From contig NZ_OZ034999.1 in assembly GCF_964030965.1 (NCBI RefSeq), positions 1,922,001 through 1,986,000 of the forward strand: a DNA stretch of 64,000 nt, in the 5' to 3' direction. Of this stretch, positions 1-10,446 are shown piece by piece. Every line of letters starts with the position of its first letter. The first letter of the stretch is position 1. The notes under the pieces are model-generated. The model had not been told where the DNA came from. It did not search any database and saw only the letters and a list, made by a program, of their open reading frames with translations. A program made the position numbers and the translations under genes. The DNA comes from Spiroplasma endosymbiont of Amphimallon solstitiale. GTDB lineage: Bacteria; Bacillota_I; Bacilli_A; Mycoplasmatales; VBWQ01.

Positions 1-764
1 ATATATTTTGGTTTATTCATATACGGGTAAAATTTAGGATTTGTGGCGGGATGTTGCGGTAATACACCTAACTTCGCTAAATTTGCTAAACTATTATTAT
101 CAAGATTATTAATATTTAAATTATTACCTAGATTTCCAATGCCACCAATATTAGGATTTGTATCAACATTATTATCAACATTCTGATTATTTGGAGTAAC
201 ACTTGGCTTAACCTCAGTAGCATCATCACTAAAATTATTTAATGCAGTAATTTGATCATTTAATTCATTAAAAGTATTATTATCAAACTGTCTTATTCGT
301 TCAAGACTTTCTTTTTCCACAGTCTTACAAATATTAGTAATTGTAACTATTAATAAGTTACGCTCTTCAAGAATTTCAATACGATTTTTAGGAGAACTTT
401 TAGTAATGCTCAAACTACGATTTACCAAATTAGAAATTAACTGCAAAAATTCTATTGCATACTTTTTATCTTTTAATTCTTTTAGTTCTTTTTCAAGAAA
501 AAATAAATTAGAAATTTGTAATTCTAAAATTTTTAAAAGTTCTTCATTAGCAAAAATAGATTTTCTAACAATTAAATTATTTAAACTGTTATATATAGTA
601 CTTGATATTTCATAGTATAATGCCACATTTAAATCTTCTTCTGAGTACACTTTTTCGGTTTTTTTCTTTGTAACTCTTTTTACTTTTGGTTTAACCAATG
701 TAATGTCACTATTTTCTTCTACTAACTTTTTTTCTGTAACATCAGTATTTTTATTACTTTTCAT
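1..764 (-). CDS. Hypothetical protein, 3' end outside window
   Basis: An open frame of 254 visible codons runs off the left edge. The start ATG (764-762) is preceded by a good ribosome site, AGAGGTGAT. The N-terminal 40 residues are Lys/Glu-rich and look disordered. Residues about 45-175 are Leu/Ile/Lys-rich and probably helical. The visible end is Asn/Gly-rich (for example NIGGIGNLGNNLNINN) and then Pro-rich. There is no signal peptide or membrane segment. It begins 43 bp after the holA stop on the same strand, so the two are probably co-transcribed. I do not recognise the family. Confidence 0.7.
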   Translation of the reverse strand, partial: MKSNKNTDVTEKKLVEENSDITLVKPKVKRVTKKKTEKVYSEEDLNVALYYEISSTIYNSLNNLIVRKSIFANEELLKILELQISNLFFLEKELKELKDKKYAIEFLQLISNLVNRSLSITKSSPKNRIEILEERNLLIVTITNICKTVEKESLERIRQFDNNTFNELNDQITALNNFSDDATEVKPSVTPNNQNVDNNVDTNPNIGGIGNLGNNLNINNLDNNSLANLAKLGVLPQHPATNPKFYPYMNKPKY

Positions 765-807
765 TATATGTATCACCTCTTGAGTTTAAAACATCTATAA
801 TTATATA

Positions 808-1719
808 CTAAATATTCAAAAAAAATAAATCAATTGTAATATTTTTATTAAACTTTCCTTTTTTGATATTGTAATCTAATTCATATAATTTTAACAAAAT
901 ATTATTAATATTTAAATTAATATTTAAATATTGTTCTAATATTTTTACTTGAAACTTGGAAATATTTAATATATTGGAAATATCTTCATTACTTTTTTTT
1001 TGTTTAACTAAAATTTTGATATCTCTAATTAATTCTAATTGATATACAAGAATATTAATCAATTTAATTTTATCATAATTAATAACATTATAATAGTTAT
1101 ATTGTGTTCAAAAATTGTTATAATCTTTTTTTAATATATATTCAACAGTTTTAAAAATATTTGTTTCAAAATATTTAGGAACCACCTCAATAATAATATC
1201 TGAAGTTATTTTTTTTCCAATTAATCTTAATTTTGATAACTCATTTAAAATAATACTGACATCATTTGGCAAGTATTCTAAAAGAAAATTAGTTGCTTCT
1301 TGAGTAATGTTAATTTTAAAACTATTGCAAACTTTATTAATTAATAATAATAATTGTGATTTTGTATAATTTTTAATTTTGATAATATTAAATTGTTGAA
1401 ATTCTCTACTAATTTTAAAATCAACATTTAAACTTTTAATAATTATCATTGTTTTTTGATTATGGTTAAGCAAAGCATTAACAAATTTTTTTTCTTTAAT
1501 ATATTTTTGTCATAAATTACTGCTATCATTAATTACGATTACTTTATTTTCTTCAAATATACTCATAATTTGAATTTCATTAATAATATTAACAATTGTA
1601 TCCTCTTGTAATTCATATAGATTATAATCATAATTTTCTTTTTTATGATTTTTTCTAATTAATTGTTCAATATTTTTTCTTACTAAATACTCATCTTGAC
1701 CATGAACAATATAAACCAT
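808..1719 (-). CDS. holA: DNA polymerase III delta subunit (clamp loader)
   Basis: The protein is 303 aa with two internal TGA=Trp codons. The N-terminus MVYIVHGQDEYLVRKNI matches the HolA start, where the chain folds into a degenerate AAA+ module. The middle carries helical segments typical of domains II-III (NDVSIILNELSKLRLIGKK), and the end is the delta C-terminal helical domain. HolA opens the beta sliding clamp during replication. The length fits short Mollicute HolA proteins. In many Firmicutes holA follows comEC; here a comEC remnant lies upstream on the same strand at about 4.0-4.6 kb, so the ancestral order is still visible despite the inserted DNA. The ribosome site is GTGAGG before ATG. 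Confidence 0.85.
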
Positions 1720-1934
1720 GTTTCCAACCTCACAAAATTATTAATATATTTTATGTTAATGTTATAATATCATAATGTTTCATATATAATCACACTTTTA
1801 TTTTTTCCTCAATAATAAACTTTTTTAAGATTATTCAGTGTTTCAATATTCGGAAAACACTTTCGTTTTTGATAATATTCCAAATTTGAACTTTTATCTT
1901 ATATACTAATTGTTATATCTAATGTTTTAAAACA

Positions 1935-2898
1935 TTATCACTTTTCAACTAAATTATAAAGATCTTCAGCAACCGCTTGATGCACTAATGTTGTTGGATG
2001 AACTTCATCAAAGAAGAAATAATTATTTAATGTTTCTTTTGTTGAACCATTAACATATGTTGCTATAACAGCACCATCTAATGCCATATGAGCATAATCA
2101 GATTCAATTGCATTTTGAGTAATATTTTTACCTTCTTGTTGAAATATCAGCGCATATTTACTTAATTCTTCTCTTAAACTAAATCTTCTAATAAAATTAG
2201 GATAATTAGTTGTATATAAAGATATCTCGTGATTTCAAAGTGTTTTATAAGCGTCAGATAATTGTTTTGCTAAAACTTGCGATTTAGTTCCATAATATTT
2301 TGGGACAAGACTAAAATCTGGAACATCAGTAGCAACAATATCTTGGATGCCTTTATTAATTAATTCTTGAATTATATCTCCTTCTTTTATAATTGCATTA
2401 TAAATAATATCAAGTCCTTTATAATAGTTACCACTATCAATAGCAGCCAACATATCATTATTTCCTGATTCAAGAAAGACTAAATCATCACTTTGTAAAT
2501 CTTGATGTTGAGATAATATAAAGCAGCCATTTGATGTTGAAGGCTAAAACGGTTTGAATAAAATGTTCCTGTTCATGAATCATTTTCAGCTGCAACAGCG
2601 CCCCCAACCCATAGTTATTACCAAATTGTTTATAAGTTGCTGCATCATTTAAAATCGTATATTTTCATCTTGCTTGTAAGTTTAAATGTAATTTATTAGC
2701 TAAAATTTCAGCTGCAACCTTACCATTACTGAAAGAGCGATTTAAATAATATGGATCTCCTAATTCTACTTGAGCGACTCATCAAGGTGCTAATGGTGAT
2801 TTTTGGACAAAGTCACTCCCAGCTCCAACAAAACTCCCAGTATCAGAAAGACTATCACCAAGAACGTATAATTGATGATAATCAATAACTGTTTTTTC
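1935..2898 (-). pseudogene. GDSL-family lipase/esterase, 5'-truncated and frameshifted
   Basis: The remaining frame shows SGNH/GDSL hydrolase blocks: LGDSLSDTG (nucleophile Ser), LESGNNDM, and FFDEVHPT near the C-terminus (catalytic Asp/His). Such proteins are usually secreted esterases, but the N-terminal signal region is missing because an IS1595-type element abuts at 2898. Two frame breaks are needed to restore the protein, one near a G-run at about 2603-2610 and one at about 2535-2545. Three defects together make a functional product unlikely. The C-terminus with its TGA=Trp and TAA stop is intact. Confidence 0.75.
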
Positions 2899-4038
2899 TT
2901 TTAATTTTGTAGAAAAGTAGTGGTAAAATAAAAAAAGTCATCAACTTGACTTAAAATTTGATTTTATTAAATTTTGGGATTTATTTTTTTACAAACTGAA
3001 ATATAACACATTGGATTTTTGATAAGGGGTTAATCCGTAGTGTTGATATTTTCATTTCCATAAATTGAGGTAATTTTGAATATTGGTAAATCCAATGCCA
3101 TGGTAATGAGTAATAAATTCTTTTAAACTTGATTGTATTTTACTGACATTACTTAATTTTTTATAATTTAATTCTTTATTTTCTTTTGATTTAAACTGCT
3201 GGATAGTGGATTTAGTTTGTTTAGCTACTGTATCATATAATACTTGCATATCACAAACTATAATTGAATTTTCTTCGATAAGTTTCGATGTTAAGTTTTC
3301 TTGTACTCATTTTTTATTTAATCTTTTAGTATTTGTTGTTTGAGCATAGATATTTCGGTTTTCATCAATTGCCATTTGAATACAACAATTTAAATCTTTA
3401 GCATTTTCTTCAATTCATTGTTTTCTTGGATCATTTGGATCTTTAAAGTTTCCTTTATGAATTTCTTTGATAAAAGTTTCGTCAACTTCAATTCTAGCTT
3501 TTAATTTTACAAATTGATTTTGTGTTTTTACTAATTGTGTTGATTTCATAAATTTTTGACGATTAAATCAGGCAGTTTTATTTGTAGTATTAATAAATTG
3601 AGAAATAATGTAAGCAGATTGACCTAAAGTAGCTATTTGTATCAATAAATCTCATTGATCATGAGATAAATGACTTCAATAAAAATAATGATTTTTAAAA
3701 GCATGAAAAGTAATATTACAACTTTTACATTTATATCTTTGCTTATAATCTTTACTACCATATTTAGTACACAAAAAAGAACTACAATCTGGACATTGAA
3801 TCCCTTTCTCTTTGAATTTTTGTTCGACTGCTTCAAATTTTTCTTTTTTCTCAATTTGTTTAATTCTAGTTTTATTTTCTCTAAAAATCTCAATAAAATC
3901 TTTATCAGACAAATTATTTAAAATTTCTTTTACTGTATTTTTATTCATTTAAAATCACCTCTTTAATATTAAAAATACCATATAAAAATATATTTTTGCT
4001 AATTTTACTAATACCACTACTTTTCTACAAAATTAAAG
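2899..4038 (-). mobile_element. IS1595-type insertion sequence, copy 1
   Basis: The 1140-bp element has inverted ends sharing TTTAATTTTGTAGAAAAGTA. The flanking octamers are GTTTTTTC (left) and GTTTGTTC (right), matching 7 of 8. A second copy at 39590-40730 has a perfect 8-bp duplication. The flanks here belong to two different genes (GDSL esterase and comEC), so an adjacent deletion or recombination probably followed insertion. The ends match those of the MITE family. Confidence 0.85.
2989..3948 (-). CDS. IS1595-type transposase
   Basis: 319 aa with several TGA=Trp codons, starting MNKNTVKEILNN. An N-terminal zinc ribbon has CPDCSSFLC and YKCKSC cysteine pairs (residues about 50-80). It is followed by an RNase-H-like catalytic region with acidic motifs EVDETF and VCDMQVL. 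Zinc ribbon plus ISXO2-like DDE domain, with 8-bp target duplications, fits IS1595. The frame is intact, so it may supply transposase for the MITEs. The second copy is nearly identical. Confidence 0.8.
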
Positions 4039-4563
4039 GTTTGTTCTTCAATATCACCAGTAAATAAAATTTTATAATTATAAACTTTTAATAACAAAAC
4101 TAAACTTTTATTATTTTCAGAAACATATTGCAAATTAAAACCATAAACTAAATTATGAATTGGATTAAAACCATCAATAATATATTGCGATAATTGATTG
4201 GTATTTTCATAAATTTTATCTATTTTTAAGTTCATTTTCAAAAATCCAATATTACTAATATGATCTAAATCATGATGAGTTAAAAATACTGCTTTTAAAC
4301 TATGAATTCCTTTTGCTGAAAGATAATTATAAATAGTTGGATTATTTGGTTTTAAATCTTCTGTGCCCGCATCAATTAAAATAGCAGATTTATTATAAGG
4401 ACTAGTTAATAAAAAACTCATAGCATTACCAACATTAATCATCGTTAATTCATAATAAGGTTTAATAATACTATTCATTCATAATGTTGAAAGTAAAACA
4501 AAATTAATAATAATAACTGTTAACATTCTTCAATTAAAATATCGTCAACAGTTATAAATAAAT
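4039..4563 (-). pseudogene. comEC: ComEC-like competence protein, internal fragment with metallo-beta-lactamase domain
   Basis: The frame enters from the IS30 edge at 4563 and leaves into the IS1595 end, so both termini are missing. It encodes a membrane-like segment (VIIINFVLLSTL), then a metallo-beta-lactamase fold with LTHHDLDHISN (metal site) and ILFTGDIEE. This is the C-terminal layout of ComEC/Rec2, the DNA-uptake channel. Its position upstream of holA supports the call. The IS end adds the tail FNFVEK and a stop. A stand-alone MBL protein is the alternative, but the preceding membrane segment favours ComEC. Confidence 0.7.
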
Positions 4564-5624
4564 CCTGAATTGTAAATATAAATGGGACAGTTTTTTAAAA
4601 TAATTGTATTAAATCTATTGGTCTTTTATAAGATAGTGATTTTCTGGGTGTAGAATTAATTTGAAATGCTATAGTATTTAAATCTTTTTGTTTATATGAA
4701 GATAGATCTGTAGATTTTGATAAATATCTTCTTAAAATACCATTATTATTTTCATTTAAACCTCTTTGACAAGGTTTACCAGGATCTGCAAAATAAATCT
4801 TAACATTACAATTTTTTTCGATTAATTTTCATTTACTAAATTCTTTACCACGATCAAAAGTAATAGTTTTAACTGTTCCTTTTTGTAACTTTGAAATAAA
4901 TTTTATTATACTTTTTGTAATATTTTCTGATTTATTATTTTTAGTTGCTAAAGGAATTGTGGTTTTTGATCATATATCAGCTAAAGTAATAATAGAACTT
5001 TTATGATCTTTACCAATGATAGTATCACCCTCTAAATGACCAAATTCTTCTATATTTTTAATATTAGGAATGATTAAATTTCTTTCATGAATAGACTTAC
5101 AATTATTAATTCTGCCCCTAGTTTCTTTTTGTTTGTGAGGTTTATTTTTTCCTTTTCTCAATAAGTTATTTTCATCAAAACCCATTCGATTTGTTTTAAA
5201 CATGTTATATAAAGTTTTTGTTGAAATACTTTTTATTTTATTTTCCTTTAAAAAATTAGCAATTATATCAAGAGCATAATTTTTAGTAATTAACAAATGA
5301 TTAATAGTATTAATTTCTATTAAAGTTAAAATTATTAATTTTCTACCTGCATTTTGTTTATTTTTTTGAATTTTATTCAATATTTCTAATGGTAATAAGT
5401 TTTGATTTAATAATCTACAAACTCTATGTACAGTTGATTTACTATAATCAATGGCTTTTGCTATTTTACGAATCGAAAATCCATAACTTTTATATTCTTT
5501 TATTGCTATTATTGATTCAATAGTCAGATACTTATACATTGTACTAATTCCTTTCTTTTCTTAATTATAGAATTAACACAATTTAATTTTTATATAAGTG
5601 TCCTTTTTAATTTTACAATTCAGG
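4564..5624 (-). mobile_element. IS30-type insertion sequence, copy 1 (complete)
   Basis: 1061 bp bounded by CCTGAATTGTAAA-type ends. The left end continues ATATAAATGGGACAG; the right end on the opposite strand continues ATTAAAAAGGACAC. It separates the comEC remnant from a phage-module remnant, so it probably marks a rearrangement junction. Confidence 0.9.
4595..5539 (-). CDS. IS30-family transposase
   Basis: 314 aa. An N-terminal helix-turn-helix (GFSIRKIAKAIDYSKSTVHR) recognises the ends. The DDE catalytic core shows EGDTIIG, ITFDRGKEF and NENNNG, the last within the IS30 hallmark region [15 protein letters not shown]. The frame is intact with TGA=Trp. The same protein is encoded by the copies at 10478, 11496 and 20239. 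Confidence 0.9.
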
Positions 5625-5910
5625 TAATAAAATTGAAAATGCTTTAAATTTATATGGTTCAAATAAATCAAAATTATTTTCTAAATTAGAATTTTATGAA
5701 GAAATTTCACAAATTGACAATGATAATGAGTTTGAACTGCAAATTAAAAACCCGATTAATAATTTAAATCGGATTGAAATTAGTGGTATATTTGGTGCTG
5801 GAAATTATGATTTAGTTTTAATAACTGATAAACAAAAAATAAATTTTAATAATATCAACTTATTTGATAAATACAACGAAAATGTTTCTTATATTAATTT
5901 AGAAGTTTAA
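5625..5910 (+). pseudogene. C-terminal fragment of large phage-like protein
   Basis: 95 codons starting at the IS30 edge match the last part of the 675-aa protein at 15340-17367 (shared ENALNLYGSNKS, NNLNRIEISGIFGAGNYDL, FDKYNENVSYINLE). The 5' part is absent, replaced by IS30 copy 1. Divergence between the copies shows these are two old relatives and not a recent duplication. Confidence 0.8.
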
Positions 5911-6192
5911 TTTGAAAAATAATTTTTAGGATAAATACCATCTCATTTTATATCATTATCTCCTGCTTTTTTAACAGAAAAGTATAAATTCATGCCCCCC
6001 CTCAAAGTCATGTTCTCATATAGTTGTATTTCCTCATACTGCTATATGGTCATGATTCAAAAAATATGTCAAATTATTAGTTTTATTATGTGCTAGTGAA
6101 CCTATTATTAAACCAGTTGCTCCACTTACAGCACCAGTTAGTGCTAATGCTAATGTTATTTTACTTAAATTTATTTTTATTCATGTTTTCAT
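5907..6192 (-). pseudogene. Small membrane protein with poly-G tract, possibly out of frame
   Basis: Starts MKTWIKINLSKITLALAL with a hydrophobic N-terminal segment (residues about 9-33) like the homologue at 17368-17664. With the present run of seven G (about 5995-6001) it stops after 73 aa at 5971. If the run had six G it would continue in frame to KWDGIYPKNYFSN at 5907, matching the homologue's end (KWDGQYPKGYFNW). It is either a decayed gene or an OFF state of a frame switch. It ends against the convergent phage-protein fragment. Confidence 0.6.
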
Positions 6193-6493
6193 ATTAAATT
6201 ACTCCTTTTTTCCTTAATTTTACTTTTAAATTGTACTATTTTTGATTATTTTTACAAGTATGCTTTTAAATGCAAAATAACGCCTAAATTAAAGGCGTTT
6301 ATTTTATAATACCTATACTATTAATTATATTGAAATTGTTTATTATATTTTAAATATGAAAGTGGTTTTTTAAATAATTTTTATTTTATTTAAAATTACA
6401 CTTATATATTTATATAATAATTAAGTAAATTAATTTTTTAAATATATTTACAATAAATTTAGATTTTTTTTAAAATAGTTAGGAAAAGTAAAT
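6193..6493. other. Divergent intergenic region with conserved hairpin
   Basis: A perfect hairpin AACGCCT / AGGCGTT (6279-6299) lies between the divergent small membrane protein and transposase genes. The same hairpin, flanks and a nearby AAATATGAAAGTGGTTTTT stretch recur at 18278-18298 in the second module copy. It could terminate read-through or be a regulatory or end structure. No other gene is visible. Confidence 0.5.
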
Positions 6494-7615
6494 TTGAATT
6501 TTAATTATAAATGAAATTTTAGAGAACAATATCCTAAAATTGATAAATTAGTTTTAGAACATATAACAAAGAAATGAGAAAAAATAGATTGAAGAATAAA
6601 AAATACAAGAGATAAAAAGAAATATAAAATTGTTGATTATCAATATCGAACAAGAAAAACAATGTATGGAATGGTAACTTATAAAAGAAGAATTTATGAA
6701 TATTTTAATGAAAAATTACAAAAATGAACTCGAGTATGTTTAGTTTATGAATGACTAGAACTACCTAAATATAAAAGAATTGGTGAAGATGTTGAACAAA
6801 CTATTATTGAATATTTTGCTGATAGAAAAAGATATCATGATATTTGTGCTATTTGTAAAAAAGCAGGTATTAGTGTTAGTACTATTCATAGAGTTTTTAA
6901 AAATTTAGAAGTAATTGAAGCAAATCCAGTAAAAGTAAAACTAGAAAAAAATCAACCTATTTTTGTAGCAATTGATGATGGACATAGAAAGTTTTGAGAT
7001 TTTAAACGTAAAGGTATAAAACACTCTATGAGATTAATAACAACATATACAGATAATATTAATCACAAAGTACAAAATAAAAGAGTAAAAGCAATTATAA
7101 GACCAACAAGAACAGTAATTGGAGTTAAAAAAACTGCTGAATTTATTAAAGAACATTGTCAAAAATTTTATGAAAATGTTGAACAAGCGAAAATTATTAT
7201 TTGTGGAGATAGTGCAGGATGAATTAAAGATGTAGCAGATTATTTAAGTGCTGAGTTTGTTTTAGATAAATTCCATTTAATTAGAACATTATATCTTGGA
7301 ATAATGGCTGGAAATAAAGGAAAGTATGTAAAAGAATATAATCATTGTAAAAATTTAATTAATAATGGTCAATATGATGAATTAATTAACTATTTATATA
7401 AAGAATTAGATAATCATAAAAAGTTAAAAAAACAATATTTTAAAAATAATAAACAAGGTATTGTTAATCAAGGTAAGAAATGAAATAAAGGTTGTTTTAC
7501 TGAAACAAATATTTGACATGTTTTAAAAGAAATGATTGTTAATAGAACATATAGTATTTTTATTTATATAAAAATGGTTATTTTTAAATGTAATCAAATA
7601 AATTTAAAAACATAA
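6494..7615 (+). CDS. Mbov_0401-like ICE-type transposase-like protein (ISLre2-related)
   Basis: 373 aa from a TTG start (AGTTAGGAAAAG upstream); no ATG fits. Conserved features shared with the copy at 18489 are IDDGHRKFW, IRPTRTVIGVKKTAEF, IICGDSAGWI and LDKFHLI. These are typical of the Mollicute Mbov_0401/UPF0236 transposase group, whose acidic residues form a DDE-like site. It has many TGA=Trp codons, the frame is intact, and a terminator hairpin follows. The role of this group in transposition is inferred from family knowledge. Confidence 0.7.
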
Positions 7616-7647
7616 TTTTACTTATTTTGAAATAAAAATTAAGAAAA

Positions 7648-7678
7648 CTTATTAAATTAAAAGTTAATAAGAATTTTT
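7648..7678 (+). terminator. Intrinsic terminator of transposase-like gene
   Basis: CTTATTAA and TTAATAAG form an 8-bp stem followed by a T-run. The same structure follows the second copy at 19636-19666. Confidence 0.65.
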
Positions 7679-7926
7679 GTTATATATTTATATTAATTAA
7701 ATTATTAAAATGTTTTTATAATTTATAAAATTGAGTATTTTAATTGTAATATTTTTAAAATAGTAGTAAGATAAATTTACAATTACATAAAAATCCTAAT
7801 TATTTCTTGTCTAAAAAATAATAAGACTATATGAATTAATTTATTCCGGATTTTTGACAATCTCCTAAATATAATTGATATTTTTAAACTAAATTTTTGT
7901 TTTAATAAAATACCAAATTTAAAAAA
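7679..7926. other. AT-rich intergenic tail shared by both module copies
   Basis: No gene seen. The stretch ending near AATTATTTCTTGTCTA (about 7797-7816) also occurs near 19769-19791, so the repeated module appears to end about here. The remainder leads to the threonine ammonia-lyase stop. Confidence 0.4.
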
Positions 7927-9177
7927 CTATTTAGCTAATAATGTAAAGTTAGAACTTGATGCTCTAATCTCAGCAAAAATTTTATTTTTTTGAAATTCAT
8001 CTGATGTATCCATAACTATAAAAATACTAAAATTACTAATATCTAATTTATTACGATCAAATGTACTGTGAATTTTATAAATAGAGGCACCATTTTTAGT
8101 AATAATATTAATAATTTCGCTAATAGTACTATTATTAATTTTACCGTTAACTGAAAAAGGAACTCGTCGATGTGAACTAATTAAGGCACTATTAATAATT
8201 GTTCCTAATGTAGTAATATCAACATTACCACCACTAATTACACAAACAACATTTTTATCTTTACCAATGATTTTATCTAATTTACCAGAAAGAATAGCAG
8301 CAACAGTAACAGCGCCACTACCTTCAGTTACAATTTTACATTTTTCTAATAAAAATAACATTGCTTGCGCAATTTCTTCTTCGCTAACAGTAACAACTTT
8401 ATCAACATTTTTCTTTAAAATATTAAATGTTAATTCTCCTGTTTGTTTAACAGCAATTCCATCAGCAATTGAACTTTTACCTTGAATTTTAAATGGTTTT
8501 CCTTGTTTTAAAGCTTGATTATAAGAATCAACATTTTGTGCTTCAATACCAATAAATTTAATATTTGGATTTTTACTTTTTAAATAAATTGAAATACCAC
8601 TTAAAAGTCCTCCTCCACCAATTGGAACTAAACAATAATCAATTTCTTTACCCATTGCATTCATTTGCTCATATATTTCTAAACCAATTGTACCTTGACC
8701 AGCAATAACAAAATTATCATCATATGGATGAACTAACGTTAACCCTTCTTCTTTTTCAAGTCTTAATGCTTCAAACATTGCATCATCAAACATATTACCA
8801 CAAAGTTTAACAGTACATTTAGCACCACCAAATTCTTTAGTAGCAGCAATTTTGGCTAGTGGTGCTGTTACAGGCATAACTATCTTTGATACTAAATTTA
8901 AACTTGAAGCTGCTAAAGCGACTCCTTGTGCATGATTACCAGCACTAGCAGCAATTAAACCCTTTGCTTGCTGTTCCTTTGATAAATTAAGAATTTTATT
9001 TAAAGCTCCTCTAATTTTAAAACTACCTGTTTTTTGTAAATTTTCTAACTTTAAAAATATATTATTACCAGAAAATGAAGAAAGTTTATCTGCTTTTATC
9101 AAACTTGTCTTACTAATTTTATCTTTAATTTTTGAATACGTTTCTTCAATTACTTCTTCACTTACTAAATTTTCCAC
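7927..9177 (-). CDS. ilvA: Threonine ammonia-lyase (PLP-dependent)
   Basis: 416 aa, fold-type II PLP enzyme. The Schiff-base lysine lies in TGSFKIRGA (Lys54), the phosphate-binding loop is GGGGLLSG (187-194), and a further loop is SAGNHAQGV. An ACT-like regulatory domain occupies about residues 330-416. The reaction deaminates threonine to 2-oxobutanoate and ammonia. Mollicutes generally lack isoleucine synthesis, so a catabolic (tdcB-like) role is likelier; the ACT domain fits either. No TGA=Trp codon and no frame defect, so it looks functional. Ribosome site is AGGAGGAACC before ATG. Confidence 0.85.
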   Translation of the reverse strand: MENLVSEEVIEETYSKIKDKISKTSLIKADKLSSFSGNNIFLKLENLQKTGSFKIRGALNKILNLSKEQQAKGLIAASAGNHAQGVALAASSLNLVSKIVMPVTAPLAKIAATKEFGGAKCTVKLCGNMFDDAMFEALRLEKEEGLTLVHPYDDNFVIAGQGTIGLEIYEQMNAMGKEIDYCLVPIGGGGLLSGISIYLKSKNPNIKFIGIEAQNVDSYNQALKQGKPFKIQGKSSIADGIAVKQTGELTFNILKKNVDKVVTVSEEEIAQAMLFLLEKCKIVTEGSGAVTVAAILSGKLDKIIGKDKNVVCVISGGNVDITTLGTIINSALISSHRRVPFSVNGKINNSTISEIINIITKNGASIYKIHSTFDRNKLDISNFSIFIVMDTSDEFQKNKIFAEIRASSSNFTLLAK

Positions 9178-9515
9178 AATGGTTCCTCCTAAGTTTCTAT
9201 CTAATTTCTCAAATATAATTAATTATACAATATAATAACTTTTATTTATAAAACAACAAAAGTAATCATTAATAGTATATGGTTTTATAATTAAATGGGA
9301 TTTGAATTCATAAATGTTGATTTAAAGCAAGTGTTAAATTGCTATACTACATAATCACTATTTTCAAATCTATATTATATATACATGAAAAATAAAAATT
9401 AAAAAATATTTTTCCAAAATATTTAGAATTAATACTGTTTATTTTATTGTCACAAATTTCGATAATTGCTTTTTAACACTTAATTATAGTAAAATCTAAT
9501 GCAGAAGGATTATAT
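9178..9515. other. Intergenic region between divergent ilvA and ABC ATPase gene
   Basis: No coding frame. It contains a dyad GATTTGAA (about 9301) and TTCAAATC (about 9363) around a stretch that faintly resembles a tRNA on the minus strand, but the D and T arms do not fold properly. Divergent promoters are expected here. Confidence 0.4.
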
Positions 9516-10408
9516 ATGGAAAATAATGAACAAAATAAGAAAAAAATAGATAAGTCTCGGCCACTAGTAGAAATCTTGAATCTAACAAAGGAATATAGAA
9601 ATAAAGTAGCATTAAATAAAGTTAATTTAACTATTAATCCTGGTGATCGAATTGGAATCATCGGTGCAAATGGTAATGGTAAGTCAACCTTAAGTGAAAT
9701 TATTGGTGGTATTCGTAAACCAACATCTGGTGAAATAATTCGTCAAGAACATCTAGTAAATGGTTTACAATTTCAAGAATCTAGATATCCGGCCGGAATA
9801 TCTGTTATGGATATGATTAAATATTATTTACATACTTTTAATATTTCAATGAAAGAAGATGAACTATTAGAGTTACTGAAGACATACCAATTACTTGGAA
9901 TTGAAAATAAGTTTATTCAAACACTTTCAGGTGGACAACAACAACGTTTAAATATTTTACTAGCTGTTATTCATGATCCTGATCTAGTTATTTTAGATGA
10001 AGTTTCCACGGGATTAGATATTGAAGTTCGTTCAGAAATTTTTGAATTTTTTAGAAAAAATATTATTGACAAAAATAAGACAATGATCTTAGTTACTCAC
10101 AATATGAGCGAAGTTGAAGAATTTTGTTTTAATTATGTAGAAAAGTATGGATGACCAAAAATTATTCATCAATTTACACTTAAAATATTATTTTTAATTA
10201 AAAATTTGTTAAAAGTAACATTATTTAGTTTAAAAATTCTCTAAAAATAACACTTTATCATGTATAATTACTTTTATACAAAATTAAAGGAATTTTGTGA
10301 AAAGTATATTTACATTCATAATGGAGTTATAAAAGAAGCAGGAAATGTCAAAGATATTGTTAAAAATATGGTTCAGTTCATAATTTTACATGAAAAATGT
10401 TTTATAAA
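9516..10408 (+). pseudogene. ABC transporter ATP-binding protein, disrupted by MITE and truncated
   Basis: The N-terminal 200 residues are a good ABC ATPase: Walker A GANGNGKST, signature LSGGQQQRL, Walker B LVILDE and switch His in LVTHNMSE. A 163-bp MITE follows EEFC codons and adds a foreign tail ending at a stop shortly after. After the MITE the original frame resumes (CEKYIYIHNGVIKEAGNVKDIV) and is then cut by an IS30 end at 10409. The permease partner is not in the window. ATG 9516 follows AGAAGGAT. The truncated product keeps all ATPase motifs, so residual activity cannot be excluded. Confidence 0.8.
10127..10289. mobile_element. MITE copy 1
   Basis: 163 bp with IS1595-like ends. The target duplication GAATTTTG is at 10119-10126 and 10290-10297, inside the ABC ATPase gene. 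Confidence 0.85.
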
Positions 10409-10446
10409 CCTGAATTGTAAATATAAATGGGACAGTTTTTTTAAAA
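10409..10446. repeat. Solo IS30 left-end relic
   Basis: Begins CCTGAATTGTAAATATAAAT and runs about 38 bp to the complete IS30 copy 2, whose left end repeats the same sequence. It is a leftover terminal repeat of another IS30 copy. Confidence 0.75.

Noticed and set aside
3670-3921. Plus-strand frame inside the IS1595 element
   Set aside because: Shadow of the transposase zinc-ribbon region; the composition is low-complexity Phe/Ile.
9299-9366. tRNA-like sequence on the minus strand
   Set aside because: An anticodon-like stem AGCAA/TTGCT and a TTCAAAT loop are visible, but the T stem mispairs, there is no D arm and the acceptor does not close. Not called a tRNA gene.
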